From Symbiopectobacterium purcellii (GTDB taxonomy: Bacteria; Pseudomonadota; Gammaproteobacteria; Enterobacterales; Enterobacteriaceae), in contig NZ_CP081864.1 in NCBI RefSeq assembly GCF_019797845.1, positions 4,650,001-4,714,000 on the forward strand: 64,000 nt of DNA, written 5' to 3'. This document shows, one piece after another, positions 30,954 to 44,478 of this stretch. Each line of letters begins with the position of its first letter. The first letter of the stretch is position 1. The translations under genes and the position numbers were made by a program. A model generated the notes under the pieces. It ran no database searches, was not told the DNA's origin, and worked only from the letters and a program-made list of their open reading frames with translations.

Positions 30954-31709
30954 TTATACCAGTATCACCTCAACACCTTGCGCTCGCAGTTGCTCTACGA
31001 TAGTGGCGTCAGCATGCTTCCCAGTGATCACCACGTCAATCTGATCGGCACGGCTAAACAGCATGCCCGCACGTTGACCCACTTTGCTGCTGTCCACGAC
31101 TACCGCCAGTTTGCCGACGTAGCTCAGAATCTTTTGTTCCGCCATCGCCGTCAGCATATCGGTTTTATACAGTCCTTCCGTCGTCAGCCCTTTACCGCTG
31201 GTGAACATCCAGTGACCGGCATACAAGCTTGCATCCCCTTCCTGAGGTGCCAAGGTGATCGACTGGCTCTTGTTGTACTGCCCGCCCATGATCACTACGC
31301 TTTCGTGCTCTTGCTCAATCAGGAAATTCGCCAATGGCAGATAGTTGGTGATCACCTGAATATCACGCCCGACAATCTCCCGCCCCAGCAAAAACGCCGT
31401 TGACCCACAGTTAATCACCACGCTTTCACCGGGGTTGCACAGCGCGGCAGCCGCCTGCGCGATGCGCATCTTCTCATCCAGATTCTGCGCCTGATAGATA
31501 TTAAGGGGCGTCCAGGCCGGGCGCGGCAGGTTAACGGCCTCAGCGCCGTTGCGCACTTTGCGCAGTTTGCCCAATTCATTGAGTTTGTTGATGTCGCGTC
31601 GCGCAGTGGCGGGAGAAACGTCAAAATTCACGATCAGATCGGAGACGGTGAGTTGCCCCTGACGTTGCAGAAAATCAATGATGGCATGATGGCGCTGAGA
31701 TTCAGTCAT
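30954..31709 (-). CDS. ulaR: L-ascorbate utilisation repressor
   Basis: This 251-residue DeoR-family repressor starts [20 protein letters not shown]. The winged helix is followed by the hallmark [20 protein letters not shown] and a sensor domain ([52 protein letters not shown]) matching E. coli UlaR. It represses ulaG and ulaABCDEF and is released by L-ascorbate-6-phosphate. It lies immediately downstream of ulaG on the same strand, the E. coli arrangement. Confidence 0.95.
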   Translation of the reverse strand: MTESQRHHAIIDFLQRQGQLTVSDLIVNFDVSPATARRDINKLNELGKLRKVRNGAEAVNLPRPAWTPLNIYQAQNLDEKMRIAQAAAALCNPGESVVINCGSTAFLLGREIVGRDIQVITNYLPLANFLIEQEHESVVIMGGQYNKSQSITLAPQEGDASLYAGHWMFTSGKGLTTEGLYKTDMLTAMAEQKILSYVGKLAVVVDSSKVGQRAGMLFSRADQIDVVITGKHADATIVEQLRAQGVEVILV

Positions 31710-31886
31710 AGGTCGTCCGGTAACAAGAAGCGGCGCGTCATGGCGTCGACGTGAAAAGTTTACATCATAATTTATCATAAATGCGCATCAATCATCATAT
31801 GCCCGCAATAATTCGCGTCGAAGTATGACAGGCATAGCGCGACGTGTTTGCCACGTCGCGTACTACATCGCAAGCTACATAACGAA

Positions 31887-32951
31887 CTACAGGAAAGATT
31901 TGAACGGCAGATCGGGTTCCGTGGTAAAGCAGTCGTCAAAGCCGCGCGGATAGTGATATTCCAGATTATCTTTGTCCAACGGCCAGGTAAACTTGCCACC
32001 GACTTGCCAGATAAAGGGTTTAAAGCCGTATTGCAGACGGTCTTTTTTCATCTCCCACAGCACGCGAATTTCCTGCGGATCGGCTTGAAAATTCGACCAG
32101 ATATCATGGTGGAAGGGAATAACCACCTTGGCATTCAACGCCTCGGCCATGCGTAGCATATCCGCACTGGTCATCTTGTCGGTAATACCACGCGGGTTTT
32201 CTCCGTATGAGCCCAACGCCACGTCAATGTCATACTCATTGCCGTGTTTCGCGTAGTAGTTGGAGTAGTGGGAATCACCGCTGTGATACAAATTGCCACC
32301 CGGGGTTTTGAACAGGTAGTTCACCGCGCGCAGATCCATGCCATCCGGCAACACGCCTGCCGCTTTTTGCTCCACCGGTAAGGTGATCAATGCGGTGCGG
32401 TCGAACGCATCTAACGCATGGATTTCAATATCTTTAATGCGGATCACCGAGCCCGGTTTCACCACAATGCAACGCTCGCGCGGCACCCCCCAGCCCACCC
32501 AGAGATCCACGCAGCTCTGTGGACCAATAAAGGGCACTTCTGCGCTGCAATTTTTCAGCACCGCAGCGGCGACATTGACGTCAATGTGGTCGTTGTGGTC
32601 GTGCGTCGCCAAAATAGCATCCACCTGGCGGATAGCGAACGGATCCAGCACAAACGGCGTGGTGCGCAAGTTAGGTTGCAATTTTTTCACCCCCGCCATG
32701 CGCTGCATCTGGTGCCCGTTTTTCATCAAAGGGTTACCGTGACTCTGCTTGCCGGTGCCGCACCAGAAATCGACACAAATATTGGCACCCCCCTCTGATT
32801 TCAACCAAATCCCGGTACAACCCAGCCACCACATGGCGAAGGTGCCAGCGGCAACCTGCTCTTGTTCGATCTCTTCATTCAACCAGGTGCCCCATTCCGG
32901 GAAGGTACTCAGGATCCAGGATTCGCGGGTAATGGTTTCTATCTTGCTCAT
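31887..32951 (-). CDS. ulaG: L-ascorbate-6-phosphate lactonase
   Basis: This 354-residue cytosolic metallo-beta-lactamase-fold enzyme opens the lactone of L-ascorbate-6-phosphate, the first step after PTS uptake. The metal motif is HDHNDHID, with further ligands in [12 protein letters not shown] and FHHDIWSNF. Length and sequence match E. coli UlaG. It is divergent from ulaA across a 406-bp control region. The gene is intact. Confidence 0.96.
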   Translation of the reverse strand: MSKIETITRESWILSTFPEWGTWLNEEIEQEQVAAGTFAMWWLGCTGIWLKSEGGANICVDFWCGTGKQSHGNPLMKNGHQMQRMAGVKKLQPNLRTTPFVLDPFAIRQVDAILATHDHNDHIDVNVAAAVLKNCSAEVPFIGPQSCVDLWVGWGVPRERCIVVKPGSVIRIKDIEIHALDAFDRTALITLPVEQKAAGVLPDGMDLRAVNYLFKTPGGNLYHSGDSHYSNYYAKHGNEYDIDVALGSYGENPRGITDKMTSADMLRMAEALNAKVVIPFHHDIWSNFQADPQEIRVLWEMKKDRLQYGFKPFIWQVGGKFTWPLDKDNLEYHYPRGFDDCFTTEPDLPFKSFL

Positions 32952-33056
32952 GGCGTGACCTCATCATTAATCGGCAATTAAAAAATCACAAGTAATCATA
33001 AAAAGATTAAAAACGATAACTTTATGTCAATCTATCACCGTTAAATCGCACTGACA

Positions 33057-33071
33057 ATCACTTGAAGTGAT
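33057..33071. promoter_or_regulatory. Candidate UlaR operator (palindrome)
   Basis: ATCACTTGAAGTGAT is a perfect 15-bp palindrome about 105 bp before ulaG and 290 bp before ulaA, inside their shared control region. Position and symmetry suit UlaR, but the match to its true operator is not established. Confidence 0.4.
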
Positions 33072-33191
33072 AAAAAAATCATGAAAATTCACATAGAGAT
33101 CAAATAACGCGAAACACAAAAAACACAATGCATTGAATAATATGTAAAAAATAAAACATACTTGTTGAATGATCTTAAGCACCATGAGAAT

Positions 33192-33207
33192 TGTGAGTTT
33201 AATCACA
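33192..33207. promoter_or_regulatory. CRP-binding site in the ulaG-ulaA control region
   Basis: TGTGAGTTTAATCACA carries both conserved CRP half-sites, TGTGA and TCACA, with a 6-base spacer. It lies about 150 bp before ulaA. The E. coli ula operons are known to need cAMP-CRP. Confidence 0.75.
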
Positions 33208-33324
33208 AAAAATCAAAAAAAATCTCAATACGATTACTAGTGATTACTGAAGTCTCTACGCCCGGTTATGTCAGCCATCGCGTCACTCCCTGTAAGCCGC
33301 CGTGATGGCAGGCAAGAGCAGTAA

Positions 33325-34755
<1,431 letters not shown>

Positions 34756-34771
34756 CGCTGGAGAAAGCACC

Positions 34772-35080
34772 ATGACAGTTCGGATTCTGGCCGTATGCGG
34801 CTGTGGGCAAGGCAGTTCCATGATCATGAAGATGAAGGTGGATCAATTCCTGACCCAACAAGGGGTGGCACACACCGTCAACAGCTGTGCCGTCGGAGAA
34901 TACAAAGCAGAGCTGAGCGGCGCGGACATCATTATCGCCTCAACCCACGTGGCGGATGAGATAACCGTAAGCGGCAACAAATATGTCGTCGGCGTGCGCA
35001 ATATGCTCTCTGCCGCTGAGTTTGGTCCCAAGCTGATGGAGGTGATCAATGCCCACTTCCCTCAGGATGCTAAAGCGTAA
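34772..35080 (+). CDS. ulaB: L-ascorbate PTS phosphocarrier EIIB
   Basis: This 102-residue cytosolic domain is phosphorylated on the Cys in [14 protein letters not shown] (residue 9 or near it) and passes phosphate to incoming ascorbate. The ATG at 34772 follows GGAGAAAGC. Size and sequence match E. coli UlaB. It lies 16 bp after ulaA and 9 bp before ulaC. It is intact although its membrane partner is broken. Confidence 0.95.
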   Translation: MTVRILAVCGCGQGSSMIMKMKVDQFLTQQGVAHTVNSCAVGEYKAELSGADIIIASTHVADEITVSGNKYVVGVRNMLSAAEFGPKLMEVINAHFPQDAKA

Positions 35081-35089
35081 GGAGTTTCC

Positions 35090-35560
35090 ATGAAGCTGCG
35101 CGATTCTCTACTGGAAAACCGGTCAATCCGCCTGCAAGCGGAGGCCGCCACCTGGCAAGAAGCGGTCAAAATCGGTGTCGATCTGTTGGTAGCCGCTGAT
35201 GTGGTCGAGCCGCGCTACTACCAGGCGATTCTCGATGGCGTAGAACGTTTTGGTACCTACTTTGTGATAGCGCCCGGGCTTGCCATGCCCCATGGCCGCC
35301 CGGAGGAAGGGGTGAAAAAAACCGGCTTCGCGCTGGTAACACTAAAAACCCCACTGCCGTTCAACCATGAAGATAACGATCCGGTAGATCTGCTGATCAC
35401 GCTGGCCGCCGAAGATGCTACCGCACACCAAGAGGTGGGCATTATGCAGATCGTTAATCTGTTTGAAGATGAGGCGAATTTCGATCGCCTGCGCGCCTGC
35501 CGCACCGAGCAGGATGTTTTAGATCTGATTGATCGCGCCACGCTGGCTGCGACGGAATAA
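35090..35560 (+). CDS. ulaC: L-ascorbate PTS component EIIA
   Basis: This 156-residue PTS EIIA of the mannitol/fructose type has the phosphorylated histidine in [12 protein letters not shown]. It takes phosphate from HPr and gives it to UlaB. AAGGAG precedes the ATG. It is part of the ulaABCDEF operon with tight spacing, and is intact. Confidence 0.95.
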   Translation: MKLRDSLLENRSIRLQAEAATWQEAVKIGVDLLVAADVVEPRYYQAILDGVERFGTYFVIAPGLAMPHGRPEEGVKKTGFALVTLKTPLPFNHEDNDPVDLLITLAAEDATAHQEVGIMQIVNLFEDEANFDRLRACRTEQDVLDLIDRATLAATE

Positions 35561-35570
35561 GGAGTCCCCA

Positions 35571-36224
35571 ATGCCACAGTTACCGATGTTACAAGTTGCG
35601 CTGGATAACCAGACGCTGTCCGATGCCTACAACACCACACGTCTGATCGCCGAAGAGGTGGACATTATCGAAGTCGGCACCATTCTATGCGTGGGCGAAG
35701 GGGTGCGTGCCGTGCGCGATCTGAAAGCGCTCTATCCGCACAAGATCGTGCTGGCCGATGCCAAGATTGCCGACGCGGGGAAAATCCTGTCACGCATGTG
35801 TTTTGAAGCCAATGCCGACTGGGTCACGGTGATCTGCTGCGCGGACATTAACACTGCCGCCGGCGCCCTGGCGGTAGCGCGCGAATTCGACGGCGATGTA
35901 CAGATCGAATTGACCGGCTTTTGGACCTGGGAGCAAGCGGAAGCCTGGCGTGCGGCTGGGATTCAGCAAGTGGTGTATCACCGCAGCCGGGATGCACAGG
36001 CCGCGGGCGTCGCCTGGAGCGAAACCGACATCAGCGCCATCAAGCGCCTGGCAGAAATGGGCTTTAAAGTCACCGTCACCGGTGGTCTGGCGCTGGACGA
36101 TCTGCCGCTATTTCAGGGCATCCCGATTCACGTCTTTATCGCCGGACGCAGTATCCGCGATGCGGCAAGCACGGTCGATGCTGCCCGTGAGTTTAAACGC
36201 CGTATTGCCCAACTGTGGGGCTAA
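35571..36224 (+). CDS. ulaD: 3-keto-L-gulonate-6-phosphate decarboxylase
   Basis: This 217-residue TIM-barrel enzyme of the orotidine-phosphate-decarboxylase suprafamily converts 3-keto-L-gulonate-6-phosphate to L-xylulose-5-phosphate and CO2. The metal/catalytic DxKxxD appears as [11 protein letters not shown]; the phosphate loop is [12 protein letters not shown] and FIAGRSI. AAGGAG lies 10 bp upstream of the ATG at 35571. The gene is intact. Confidence 0.95.
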   Translation: MPQLPMLQVALDNQTLSDAYNTTRLIAEEVDIIEVGTILCVGEGVRAVRDLKALYPHKIVLADAKIADAGKILSRMCFEANADWVTVICCADINTAAGALAVAREFDGDVQIELTGFWTWEQAEAWRAAGIQQVVYHRSRDAQAAGVAWSETDISAIKRLAEMGFKVTVTGGLALDDLPLFQGIPIHVFIAGRSIRDAASTVDAAREFKRRIAQLWG

Positions 36225-36234
36225 GGGAAGTCAC

Positions 36235-37095
36235 ATGCTGACAAAAGCGGTGCCGCTGGGCATCTACGAAAAAGCGTTACCTCCCGGCGAGGATTGGCTG
36301 GCACGCTTACAACTGGCGCGCGAACTGGGCTTTGATTTCGTCGAAATGTCGCTGGATGAAACCGACGAGCGCTTAGCCCGGCTGGATTGGGATCGGGAAC
36401 AGCGTCTGGCGTTAGTCAATGCCATTGCGGCTACCGGTATTCGGGTGCCTTCCATGTGCCTGAGCGCGCACCGCCGCTTCCCACTGGGCTCACAGGATGA
36501 CGCCATTCGCGAGCAGGGACTCACCATCATGCATAAAGCGATTGCGCTGGCGCAGGATGTGGGGATTCGCGTGATTCAGTTGGCCGGTTACGATGTCTAT
36601 TATCAGGAAGCCAATGAGATAACACGTGAACGTTTTCGCGACGGCCTGCAACACGCGGTAGAAATGGCAAGCCGCGCACAGGTCACACTGGCGATGGAGA
36701 TCATGGATTACCCCCTGATGAACTCCATCAGCAAAGCGCTAGGCTATGCCAACTACCTCAACAACCCGTGGTTCCAGCTCTATCCCGATATCGGTAACCT
36801 CTCGGCCTGGGATAATGATGTGCAGATGGAGTTGCGCGCAGGCCAAGGCCACATTGTCGCGGTGCACGTGAAAGATACCCGCCCCGGCGTCTTCAAAAAC
36901 GTGCCCTTCGGCACTGGCGTCGTGGATTTCGAACGCTGTTTTACCACGCTGAAAGAGAGCGGCTACCGTGGTCCTTATCTGATTGAGATGTGGAGCGAGA
37001 ATGCCCCCGACCCGATCAAAGAAGTGCTCGCAGCGCGCGACTGGGTGAAACAGCGCATGGAACGCGCCGGTTTGCCCGTGGAGGAAGCCGCATGA
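36235..37095 (+). CDS. ulaE: L-xylulose-5-phosphate 3-epimerase
   Basis: This 286-residue TIM-barrel enzyme converts L-xylulose-5-phosphate to L-ribulose-5-phosphate. The ATG at 36235 follows AAGGGAAG. Metal and catalytic residues fall in [30 protein letters not shown] and YLIEMWSEN, as in E. coli UlaE. It overlaps ulaF by four bases (ATGA). The gene is intact. Confidence 0.95.
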   Translation: MLTKAVPLGIYEKALPPGEDWLARLQLARELGFDFVEMSLDETDERLARLDWDREQRLALVNAIAATGIRVPSMCLSAHRRFPLGSQDDAIREQGLTIMHKAIALAQDVGIRVIQLAGYDVYYQEANEITRERFRDGLQHAVEMASRAQVTLAMEIMDYPLMNSISKALGYANYLNNPWFQLYPDIGNLSAWDNDVQMELRAGQGHIVAVHVKDTRPGVFKNVPFGTGVVDFERCFTTLKESGYRGPYLIEMWSENAPDPIKEVLAARDWVKQRMERAGLPVEEAA

Positions 37096-37781
37096 TAGCG
37101 CAACTGAAACAACGCGTCTTTGAAGCCAATATGGCCCTGCCTCAGCACGGTCTGGTGACGTACACCTGGGGGAATGTGAGTGCTATCGACCGCGAACGCG
37201 GTCTGGTGGTTATCAAACCCAGCGGCGTCGCCTATGAAGTGATGCGGGCCGAGGATATGGTGGTGGTCGATGTACAGGGCAATCTGGTTGAAGGGCATTA
37301 TCGCCCTTCCTCAGATACCCCCACACATCTGGAGCTGTATCGCCGCTATCCGCAAATGGGGGGGATTGTGCACACGCACTCCACCCACGCCACCGCCTGG
37401 GCACAGGCCGGGTTAGACATTCCTGCGCTCGGCACCACGCACGCCGACTATTTTTTTGGCGACATTCCCTGCACCCGTCCACTGACGGCGCACGAAGTGG
37501 AGCATGAGTACGAAAAAAATACCGGTGTGGTCATTGCCCAGACGTTGGGAGATCGCAATCCGCTGCACACCCCCGGCATGATTGCCTACCAGCATGGGCC
37601 GTTCTGCTGGGGCAAAGATGCGGAAGAAGCGGTACACAATGCGGTGGTGCTGGAAGAAGTGGCGCGCATGGCCTGGCTCGCTTGCACGCTGAACCCTCAT
37701 CTGCGCGCGCTCGACAGCGCATTGCAGCACAAGCATTTTAATCGCAAACACGGCCCGAACGCCTACTACGGGCAAAAATAA
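37092..37781 (+). CDS. ulaF: L-ribulose-5-phosphate 4-epimerase
   Basis: This 229-residue class II aldolase-fold zinc enzyme makes D-xylulose-5-phosphate, joining ascorbate breakdown to the pentose phosphate pathway. Zinc ligands are in [12 protein letters not shown] and in [12 protein letters not shown]; the head region [21 protein letters not shown] is typical. It is the last gene of the operon, and its start overlaps the ulaE stop. The gene is intact. Confidence 0.95.
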   Translation: MIAQLKQRVFEANMALPQHGLVTYTWGNVSAIDRERGLVVIKPSGVAYEVMRAEDMVVVDVQGNLVEGHYRPSSDTPTHLELYRRYPQMGGIVHTHSTHATAWAQAGLDIPALGTTHADYFFGDIPCTRPLTAHEVEHEYEKNTGVVIAQTLGDRNPLHTPGMIAYQHGPFCWGKDAEEAVHNAVVLEEVARMAWLACTLNPHLRALDSALQHKHFNRKHGPNAYYGQK

Positions 37782-37963
37782 CGCCTCGACGGTCATTCCT
37801 TGCCAACGCGAGAAATGACCGTATTCTCTGCCAATTACGCGCCCTTCTTCGCACCAATCCCCTATACTTTATGTGACAACCTTCAACAATATGTTACCTG
37901 CATCACGCCTAAATGTTTTTATTTGGTTAATCCTTGGCTGTGGTGTTTGTTTTCGATTATGAT

Positions 37964-37983
37964 AATGCTCGAAAACGAACATT
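37964..37983. promoter_or_regulatory. GlpR operator upstream of glpD
   Basis: AATGCTCGAAAACGAACATT fits the palindromic GlpR consensus (WATKYTCGWW then its complement) at every position. It lies 32-51 bp before the GTG start of glpD. A second, weaker match lies directly upstream at about 37942-37961, suggesting tandem sites as in E. coli. Confidence 0.8.
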
Positions 37984-38014
37984 TTGACCTTTTTTTGGAC
38001 ACGGAGGAGAACGC

Positions 38015-39514
38015 GTGGAAACCAAAGACCTTATCGTGATCGGTGGGGGCATCAACGGCGCAGGCATTGCAGCCGATGCCGCGGGCCGTGGCTTGTCGGT
38101 GCTGCTGTTAGAAGCACAGGATCTTGCCAGCGCGACCTCCTCTGCCAGTTCAAAATTGATCCACGGCGGCCTGCGCTACCTGGAACATTACGAGTTTCGT
38201 TTGGTGAGCGAAGCGCTCTCCGAGCGTGAAAAATTGCTGAAGATGGCACCGCACATCATCTTCCCAATGCGCTTCCGTTTGCCCCATCAGCCGCACCTGC
38301 GCCCGGCCTGGATGATTCGTATCGGGTTATTTATGTATGACAATCTGGGCAAACGCGTCAGCCTGCCCGCCAGTCACGGCCTGAAATTCGGCAAGGACTC
38401 GGTGCTGAAACCCGAATTAACGCGCGGTTTCGAATATTCCGACTGCTGGGTAGACGATGCGCGTCTGGTGGTATTGAACGCGCAGGAAGTGGTGAAACGC
38501 GGCGGCGAAGTGCGCACCCGCACCAAAGTGACGCGGGCGCGTCGCGAAGGCGATCTGTGGATCATCGATGCCGTCGACAGCGTTACCGGAGAAACCCATA
38601 CCTGGCAGGCGAAAGGACTGGTCAACGCCACGGGCCCTTGGGTGAAAGAGTTCTTCGATCATGGGCTGGAGCTGAAATCCCCTTATGGCATTCGTCTGAT
38701 CAAAGGCAGCCACATTGTTGTGCCTCGCGTACACGACGAACCACAGTCCTACATTCTGCAAAACAAAGATAACCGCATTGTGTTTGTGATTCCGTGGCAG
38801 GATGAGTTCTCGATCATCGGCACCACCGACGTGGAATACCACGGCGATCCGCATGACGTGAAGATCGACGACAAAGAAACGGCCTACTTGCTGGATGTCT
38901 ACAACGATCACTTCAAAAAGACGCTGACACGAGACGATATCGTATGGACCTATTCCGGCGTGCGCCCGCTGTGCGATGATGAGTCGGATTCTCCGCAGGC
39001 CATTACCCGTGATTACACGCTGTCGGTGGCGGACGAGCACGGTAAAGCGCCTCTGCTGTCGGTGTTTGGCGGCAAGCTGACCACCTACCGCAAGCTGGCA
39101 GAGCATGCGATGGAGAAACTGGCAAAATACTATCCGCACAGCGGTCAGGCCTGGACGCAAAACGCGGTGCTGCCCGGCGGCGATTTGGCCGGTACGCGCG
39201 ACGAATACGCCGCTGCGCTGCGCCGTCGTTTCAATCTGCCGGAATCTCTGGCGCGTCGCTATGCCCGCACCTACGGTTCCCACAGCGAACTGATCCTGAC
39301 GAACGCCACAGGCATTCATGACCTCGGCGAAAACTTCGGACACGACCTCTACGAAGCAGAATTGCGCTATCTGGCCGACAAAGAGTGGGTTGTCAGCGTG
39401 GAGGATGCTATCTGGCGTCGTACCAAGCTGGGCATGTGGCTGAATGATGAGCAAAAACAGCGCGTCGCTGACTGGCTGAGTGCCTATCGCCAATCCAAAG
39501 TTACCGCACAGTAA
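38015..39514 (+). CDS. glpD: Aerobic glycerol-3-phosphate dehydrogenase
   Basis: This 499-residue peripheral membrane flavoprotein oxidises glycerol-3-phosphate to dihydroxyacetone phosphate and feeds ubiquinone. The start is GTG, set by ACGGAGGAG 7 bases upstream. The FAD motif is DLIVIGGGINGAGIAADAAG; SSASSKLIHGGLRYLE and GIRLIKGSHIVVPR are family signatures. GlpR operators precede it and a terminator follows. In E. coli it is divergent from glpEGR; here the agp-ula block lies between. The gene is intact. Confidence 0.96.
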   Translation: METKDLIVIGGGINGAGIAADAAGRGLSVLLLEAQDLASATSSASSKLIHGGLRYLEHYEFRLVSEALSEREKLLKMAPHIIFPMRFRLPHQPHLRPAWMIRIGLFMYDNLGKRVSLPASHGLKFGKDSVLKPELTRGFEYSDCWVDDARLVVLNAQEVVKRGGEVRTRTKVTRARREGDLWIIDAVDSVTGETHTWQAKGLVNATGPWVKEFFDHGLELKSPYGIRLIKGSHIVVPRVHDEPQSYILQNKDNRIVFVIPWQDEFSIIGTTDVEYHGDPHDVKIDDKETAYLLDVYNDHFKKTLTRDDIVWTYSGVRPLCDDESDSPQAITRDYTLSVADEHGKAPLLSVFGGKLTTYRKLAEHAMEKLAKYYPHSGQAWTQNAVLPGGDLAGTRDEYAAALRRRFNLPESLARRYARTYGSHSELILTNATGIHDLGENFGHDLYEAELRYLADKEWVVSVEDAIWRRTKLGMWLNDEQKQRVADWLSAYRQSKVTAQ

Positions 39515-39541
39515 TTTTTCTGCCAGACCGCTCCCCCCACG

Positions 39542-39574
39542 ACAGGTTGCCGAAAGGTAACCTGTTCGTTTTTT
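39542..39574 (+). terminator. Rho-independent terminator of glpD
   Basis: ACAGGTTGCC-GAAA-GGTAACCTGT forms a 10-bp stem (one G-T pair) with a tight GAAA loop, followed by TCGTTTTTT. Confidence 0.88.
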
Positions 39575-40226
39575 ACACGAAAGAAACGTTAACATTTCGC
39601 GGAATACAACGCCCATTACCCACTCAAAAAATATGGTTAATCATTTTTCCCCTCTTCAGGCTAATCTGCTCTCACAGACGCAAGTCAAAGCAGCGTCATC
39701 TCAAGAAAATAAACCGGGCCAGTAACAGTAAATAATAAACGAATGATAATAAACATTGCGCACAATGTTATTTATTATGTTAATGGAATTTAAAATCGAG
39801 GAATATATTTATATCAAGAAGGAAAACGATGGATTAAATAAATATCAGGCAGGATGTAAATAAGAATAATAATCAATACCCACAAAAAATAAATGGCTAT
39901 TTATTTTTCTACGATATAGCTCACAGAATAAATATAATAAAATACCCATTCTTATTAATGATTAACGGAGTAATAAATTGCATATCAAGTACTCTATTAT
40001 TAGTACTGATAGCCAATCATGACCTCCGTCCTATTCAACATTGCATCGTAAGTCAGTTCGCAAAACAGACGCGGGTAATAAGCCGTTGTGATGAGATATC
40101 GTTATTAACTATTTTATACAACGGTTAGTGTTTACTGTCACGTTATTTCTTGCCGCCTTGTTGCGTGTTTTGTACTGCGTTGATTTCCGTGCTCATGTAT
40201 TCGGGTATGCGGAGGATGAAAATTAA
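39575..40226. other. AT-rich control region before ydhYVWXUT
   Basis: About 650 bp without a credible gene; composition is strongly A/T compared with the flanks. An inverted repeat AACATTG-CGCA-CAATGTT lies at 39752-39769. The E. coli operon is FNR-activated, but I found no good TTGAT-N4-ATCAA site here. A GGAGG 12 bases before ydhY at 40210 acts as ribosome site. Confidence 0.4.
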
Positions 40227-40844
40227 ATGCCTAATCAGGTTGAGCGTCCTTTATTGGATCTGGGACTAACAAGACTCGAATTCCTGCGGATTTCAGGCAA
40301 AGGCCTGGCAGGGATCACTATTGCGCCAGCGCTGCTTTCACTGTTGGGGTGCCGACAGGAACAGATCGACAGCGGCGTTATCGGGCTGACGACCACCCCC
40401 AAAGGCGTGCTGGTGACAAACCGCGCCCGCTGCACCGGGTGCCATCGCTGCGAAACCGCCTGTACGTCGTTTAATGACGGCAGCGTTGGTTCCTATTTCT
40501 CACGCGTCAAAATCCATCGCCATTTCTACTACGGCGACGGTGGACTTGGCTCCGGCGGCGGCCTGTACGGCGATCTCAATTTCACCACTGACACCTGTCG
40601 GCAGTGTAAAGATCCCGAATGCATGAAAGCCTGCCCTATCAAGGCGATCGCCTTCAATGAAGAGCATGGCAGCATCGCCGTGGACACCAAGCGCTGCATC
40701 GGCTGCGCCGCCTGTCCCTGGATGATGGCGACCGTTAACCCGCAGACCAAAAAATCGGGCAAATGCATTCTGTGCGGTGAATGCGCGACGGCGTGCCCGA
40801 CCGGGGCATTATCCATTATCGAATGGAAAGAGATTACCGTCTGA
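40227..40844 (+). CDS. ydhY: Ferredoxin-like 4Fe-4S protein YdhY, one cluster ligand missing
   Basis: This 205-residue electron-transfer subunit is the first gene of the ydhYVWXUT operon. The N-terminus is hydrophobic and ends in a lipobox-like LLGC (39-42). Cysteine groups occur at 69/72/75/79, 124/127/132/136, 157/160/163 and 180/183/186/190. Three are complete CxxC...C...C sets for 4Fe-4S clusters, but the third reads CIGCAACP where CxxCxxCxxxCP is expected: about four residues, one a cysteine ligand, are absent (around 40695-40718). Pairing of cysteines across sets means the loss could disable one cluster. The probable role is passing electrons between YdhV and a quinone-linked cytochrome. 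Confidence 0.88.
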   Translation: MPNQVERPLLDLGLTRLEFLRISGKGLAGITIAPALLSLLGCRQEQIDSGVIGLTTTPKGVLVTNRARCTGCHRCETACTSFNDGSVGSYFSRVKIHRHFYYGDGGLGSGGGLYGDLNFTTDTCRQCKDPECMKACPIKAIAFNEEHGSIAVDTKRCIGCAACPWMMATVNPQTKKSGKCILCGECATACPTGALSIIEWKEITV

Positions 40845-40847
40845 TAA

Positions 40848-43007
<2,160 letters not shown>

Positions 43008-43023
43008 GTACAAGGCATCAATC

Positions 43024-43746
43024 ATGAAAACTGTTGTGGATAACCAAACAACGCCGCCTGATGAATTGCCCTCTGCGGCGCTTGCCGCCGCAGAGGGCGT
43101 TGCAGACAGCGATGCACCGGATATGCGCCGACGCAGGTTGTTGCTGCCGCTAAGCGTCGCACTGCGCGATGCACCGGCAGCGCAGGAAACCGCGCCGACA
43201 GAGGAAGCGCCCAAAGCCCCTTACCTGGTTCTGGCGGATTACCTGCGTGGCTGCTCTGCCAACGGCACGGTGGTGGATCGGCGCGACCTGTTAGCGCCGC
43301 CCTACGCGTTAACCGAAGAGGAACTGGATGTCCTGTTAATGCAGATTCGTGCCGAAGAACAAGGCAGCGATATCGTTGAGATAGCGCAGCAGGACACCTG
43401 TTTCTACTATTCCGACCGTTACATGAGCCATAACTACGCGCGGATTTTGATCTTCACGCATGAGCAGGACGCCTGCGCGACGTTGGCGCAGACCGTCCGC
43501 TTTGAGTGTGAAACCTATCCGCGTCCGTTCAAGGCCGGCATGTTGGCGCTGCACCCGTATGGATTTGATGACGACAAGATAGCAAGCACGTTGCGCTTTC
43601 TCGCCGACACCGAGGCTTATCAGGATATTCACCCGGTGGAAGCCTCCAACGGCGCCATCTATCTGTACAGCGACCGCTACATGAGTGTCGGCAAAGCCCA
43701 AGGGCTCTGTGAATGGATTGAGGTGGAACAATATGAGAACCCCTAG
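43024..43746 (+). CDS. ydhW: YdhW family protein of the ydh redox operon
   Basis: This 240-residue soluble protein has no signal peptide and no cluster motif. The first 65 residues are low-complexity and Ala/Glu/Pro-rich; the rest contains two similar halves ending SDRYMSHNYARI and SDRYMSVGKAQG, an apparent internal duplication. The family has no established activity. It begins 16 bp after ydhV, and its position between ydhV and ydhX is conserved in E. coli. An assembly or maturation role for YdhV is possible but unproven. Confidence 0.85.
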   Translation: MKTVVDNQTTPPDELPSAALAAAEGVADSDAPDMRRRRLLLPLSVALRDAPAAQETAPTEEAPKAPYLVLADYLRGCSANGTVVDRRDLLAPPYALTEEELDVLLMQIRAEEQGSDIVEIAQQDTCFYYSDRYMSHNYARILIFTHEQDACATLAQTVRFECETYPRPFKAGMLALHPYGFDDDKIASTLRFLADTEAYQDIHPVEASNGAIYLYSDRYMSVGKAQGLCEWIEVEQYENP

Positions 43747-43806
43747 CCCGCGCGCCCGGTATGCGTGGATCACAATGAATAACGTACTTTCTGGGAGGCA
43801 TGGAAG

Positions 43807-44478
43807 ATGACATGCTCACGCCGTAAATTTGTCCTCGGCATGGGGTCGGTGATTTTTTTCAGCGCACCGGTTTTCTCGGCATTGGGTAAAGCGGAAAAAG
43901 GCGCCCCCGTGCGCTATGCCATGATCCATGATGAAGTGAAGTGCAACGGCTGTAATATCTGTACCGTTGCCTGTCATAAGGTCAATAAGGTACCTACCGG
44001 CGCGGCGCGCATGAGCATTGCGCACATTGCGATGACGCCGCCTGAATCCGGTAACACCTATCACTTTTTCCGTCACTCTTGCCAGCAGTGCGAAGATGCA
44101 CCGTGCATTACCGTCTGCCCGACGGGCGCGTCCTACCGCGACGACAGCAACGGGATCGTGCGGGTGGATAAGCCCAAGTGCATTGGGTGCAGCTACTGCA
44201 TCTCCGCGTGCCCGTATCAGGTGCGCTACCTGAACCCGGTTACCCATGTGGCGGATAAATGCGACTTCTGTCTGGAATCGCGTCTGATGAAAGGATTCAC
44301 GCCCATTTGCGTCAGTGCCTGCCCACAGAATGCGCTGATCTTCGGACGAGAGGACAGCGATGTGGTGCAGAACTGGCTGAAAACACACGACTACTATGAG
44401 TATCAGTTGCCAAATGTGGGTAAACCGCACCTCTATCGTCGGCCGGGACCCCATGAAGTGAAGAAGGTGAACGCATGA
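43807..44478 (+). CDS. ydhX: Periplasmic 4Fe-4S electron-transfer protein YdhX (Tat-exported)
   Basis: This 223-residue protein begins MTCSRRKFVLGMG, a twin-arginine signal. Four full cysteine sets follow: CNGCNICTVACHK, CQQCEDAPCITVCP, CIGCSYCISACP and CDFC with CVSACP, as in NrfC/DmsB-type subunits. It would carry electrons between the b-type cytochrome YdhU and a periplasmic partner. AGGCATGGAAG precedes the ATG. It overlaps ydhU by four bases. The gene is intact. Confidence 0.92.
   Translation: MTCSRRKFVLGMGSVIFFSAPVFSALGKAEKGAPVRYAMIHDEVKCNGCNICTVACHKVNKVPTGAARMSIAHIAMTPPESGNTYHFFRHSCQQCEDAPCITVCPTGASYRDDSNGIVRVDKPKCIGCSYCISACPYQVRYLNPVTHVADKCDFCLESRLMKGFTPICVSACPQNALIFGREDSDVVQNWLKTHDYYEYQLPNVGKPHLYRRPGPHEVKKVNA

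Noticed and set aside
38417..39616. 399-codon open frame antisense to glpD
   Set aside because: glpD is intact and conserved over the same bases; the antisense product has no recognisable domain.
39575..40226. FNR site before ydhY
   Set aside because: I scanned for TTGAT-N4-ATCAA and found only unpaired half-sites.
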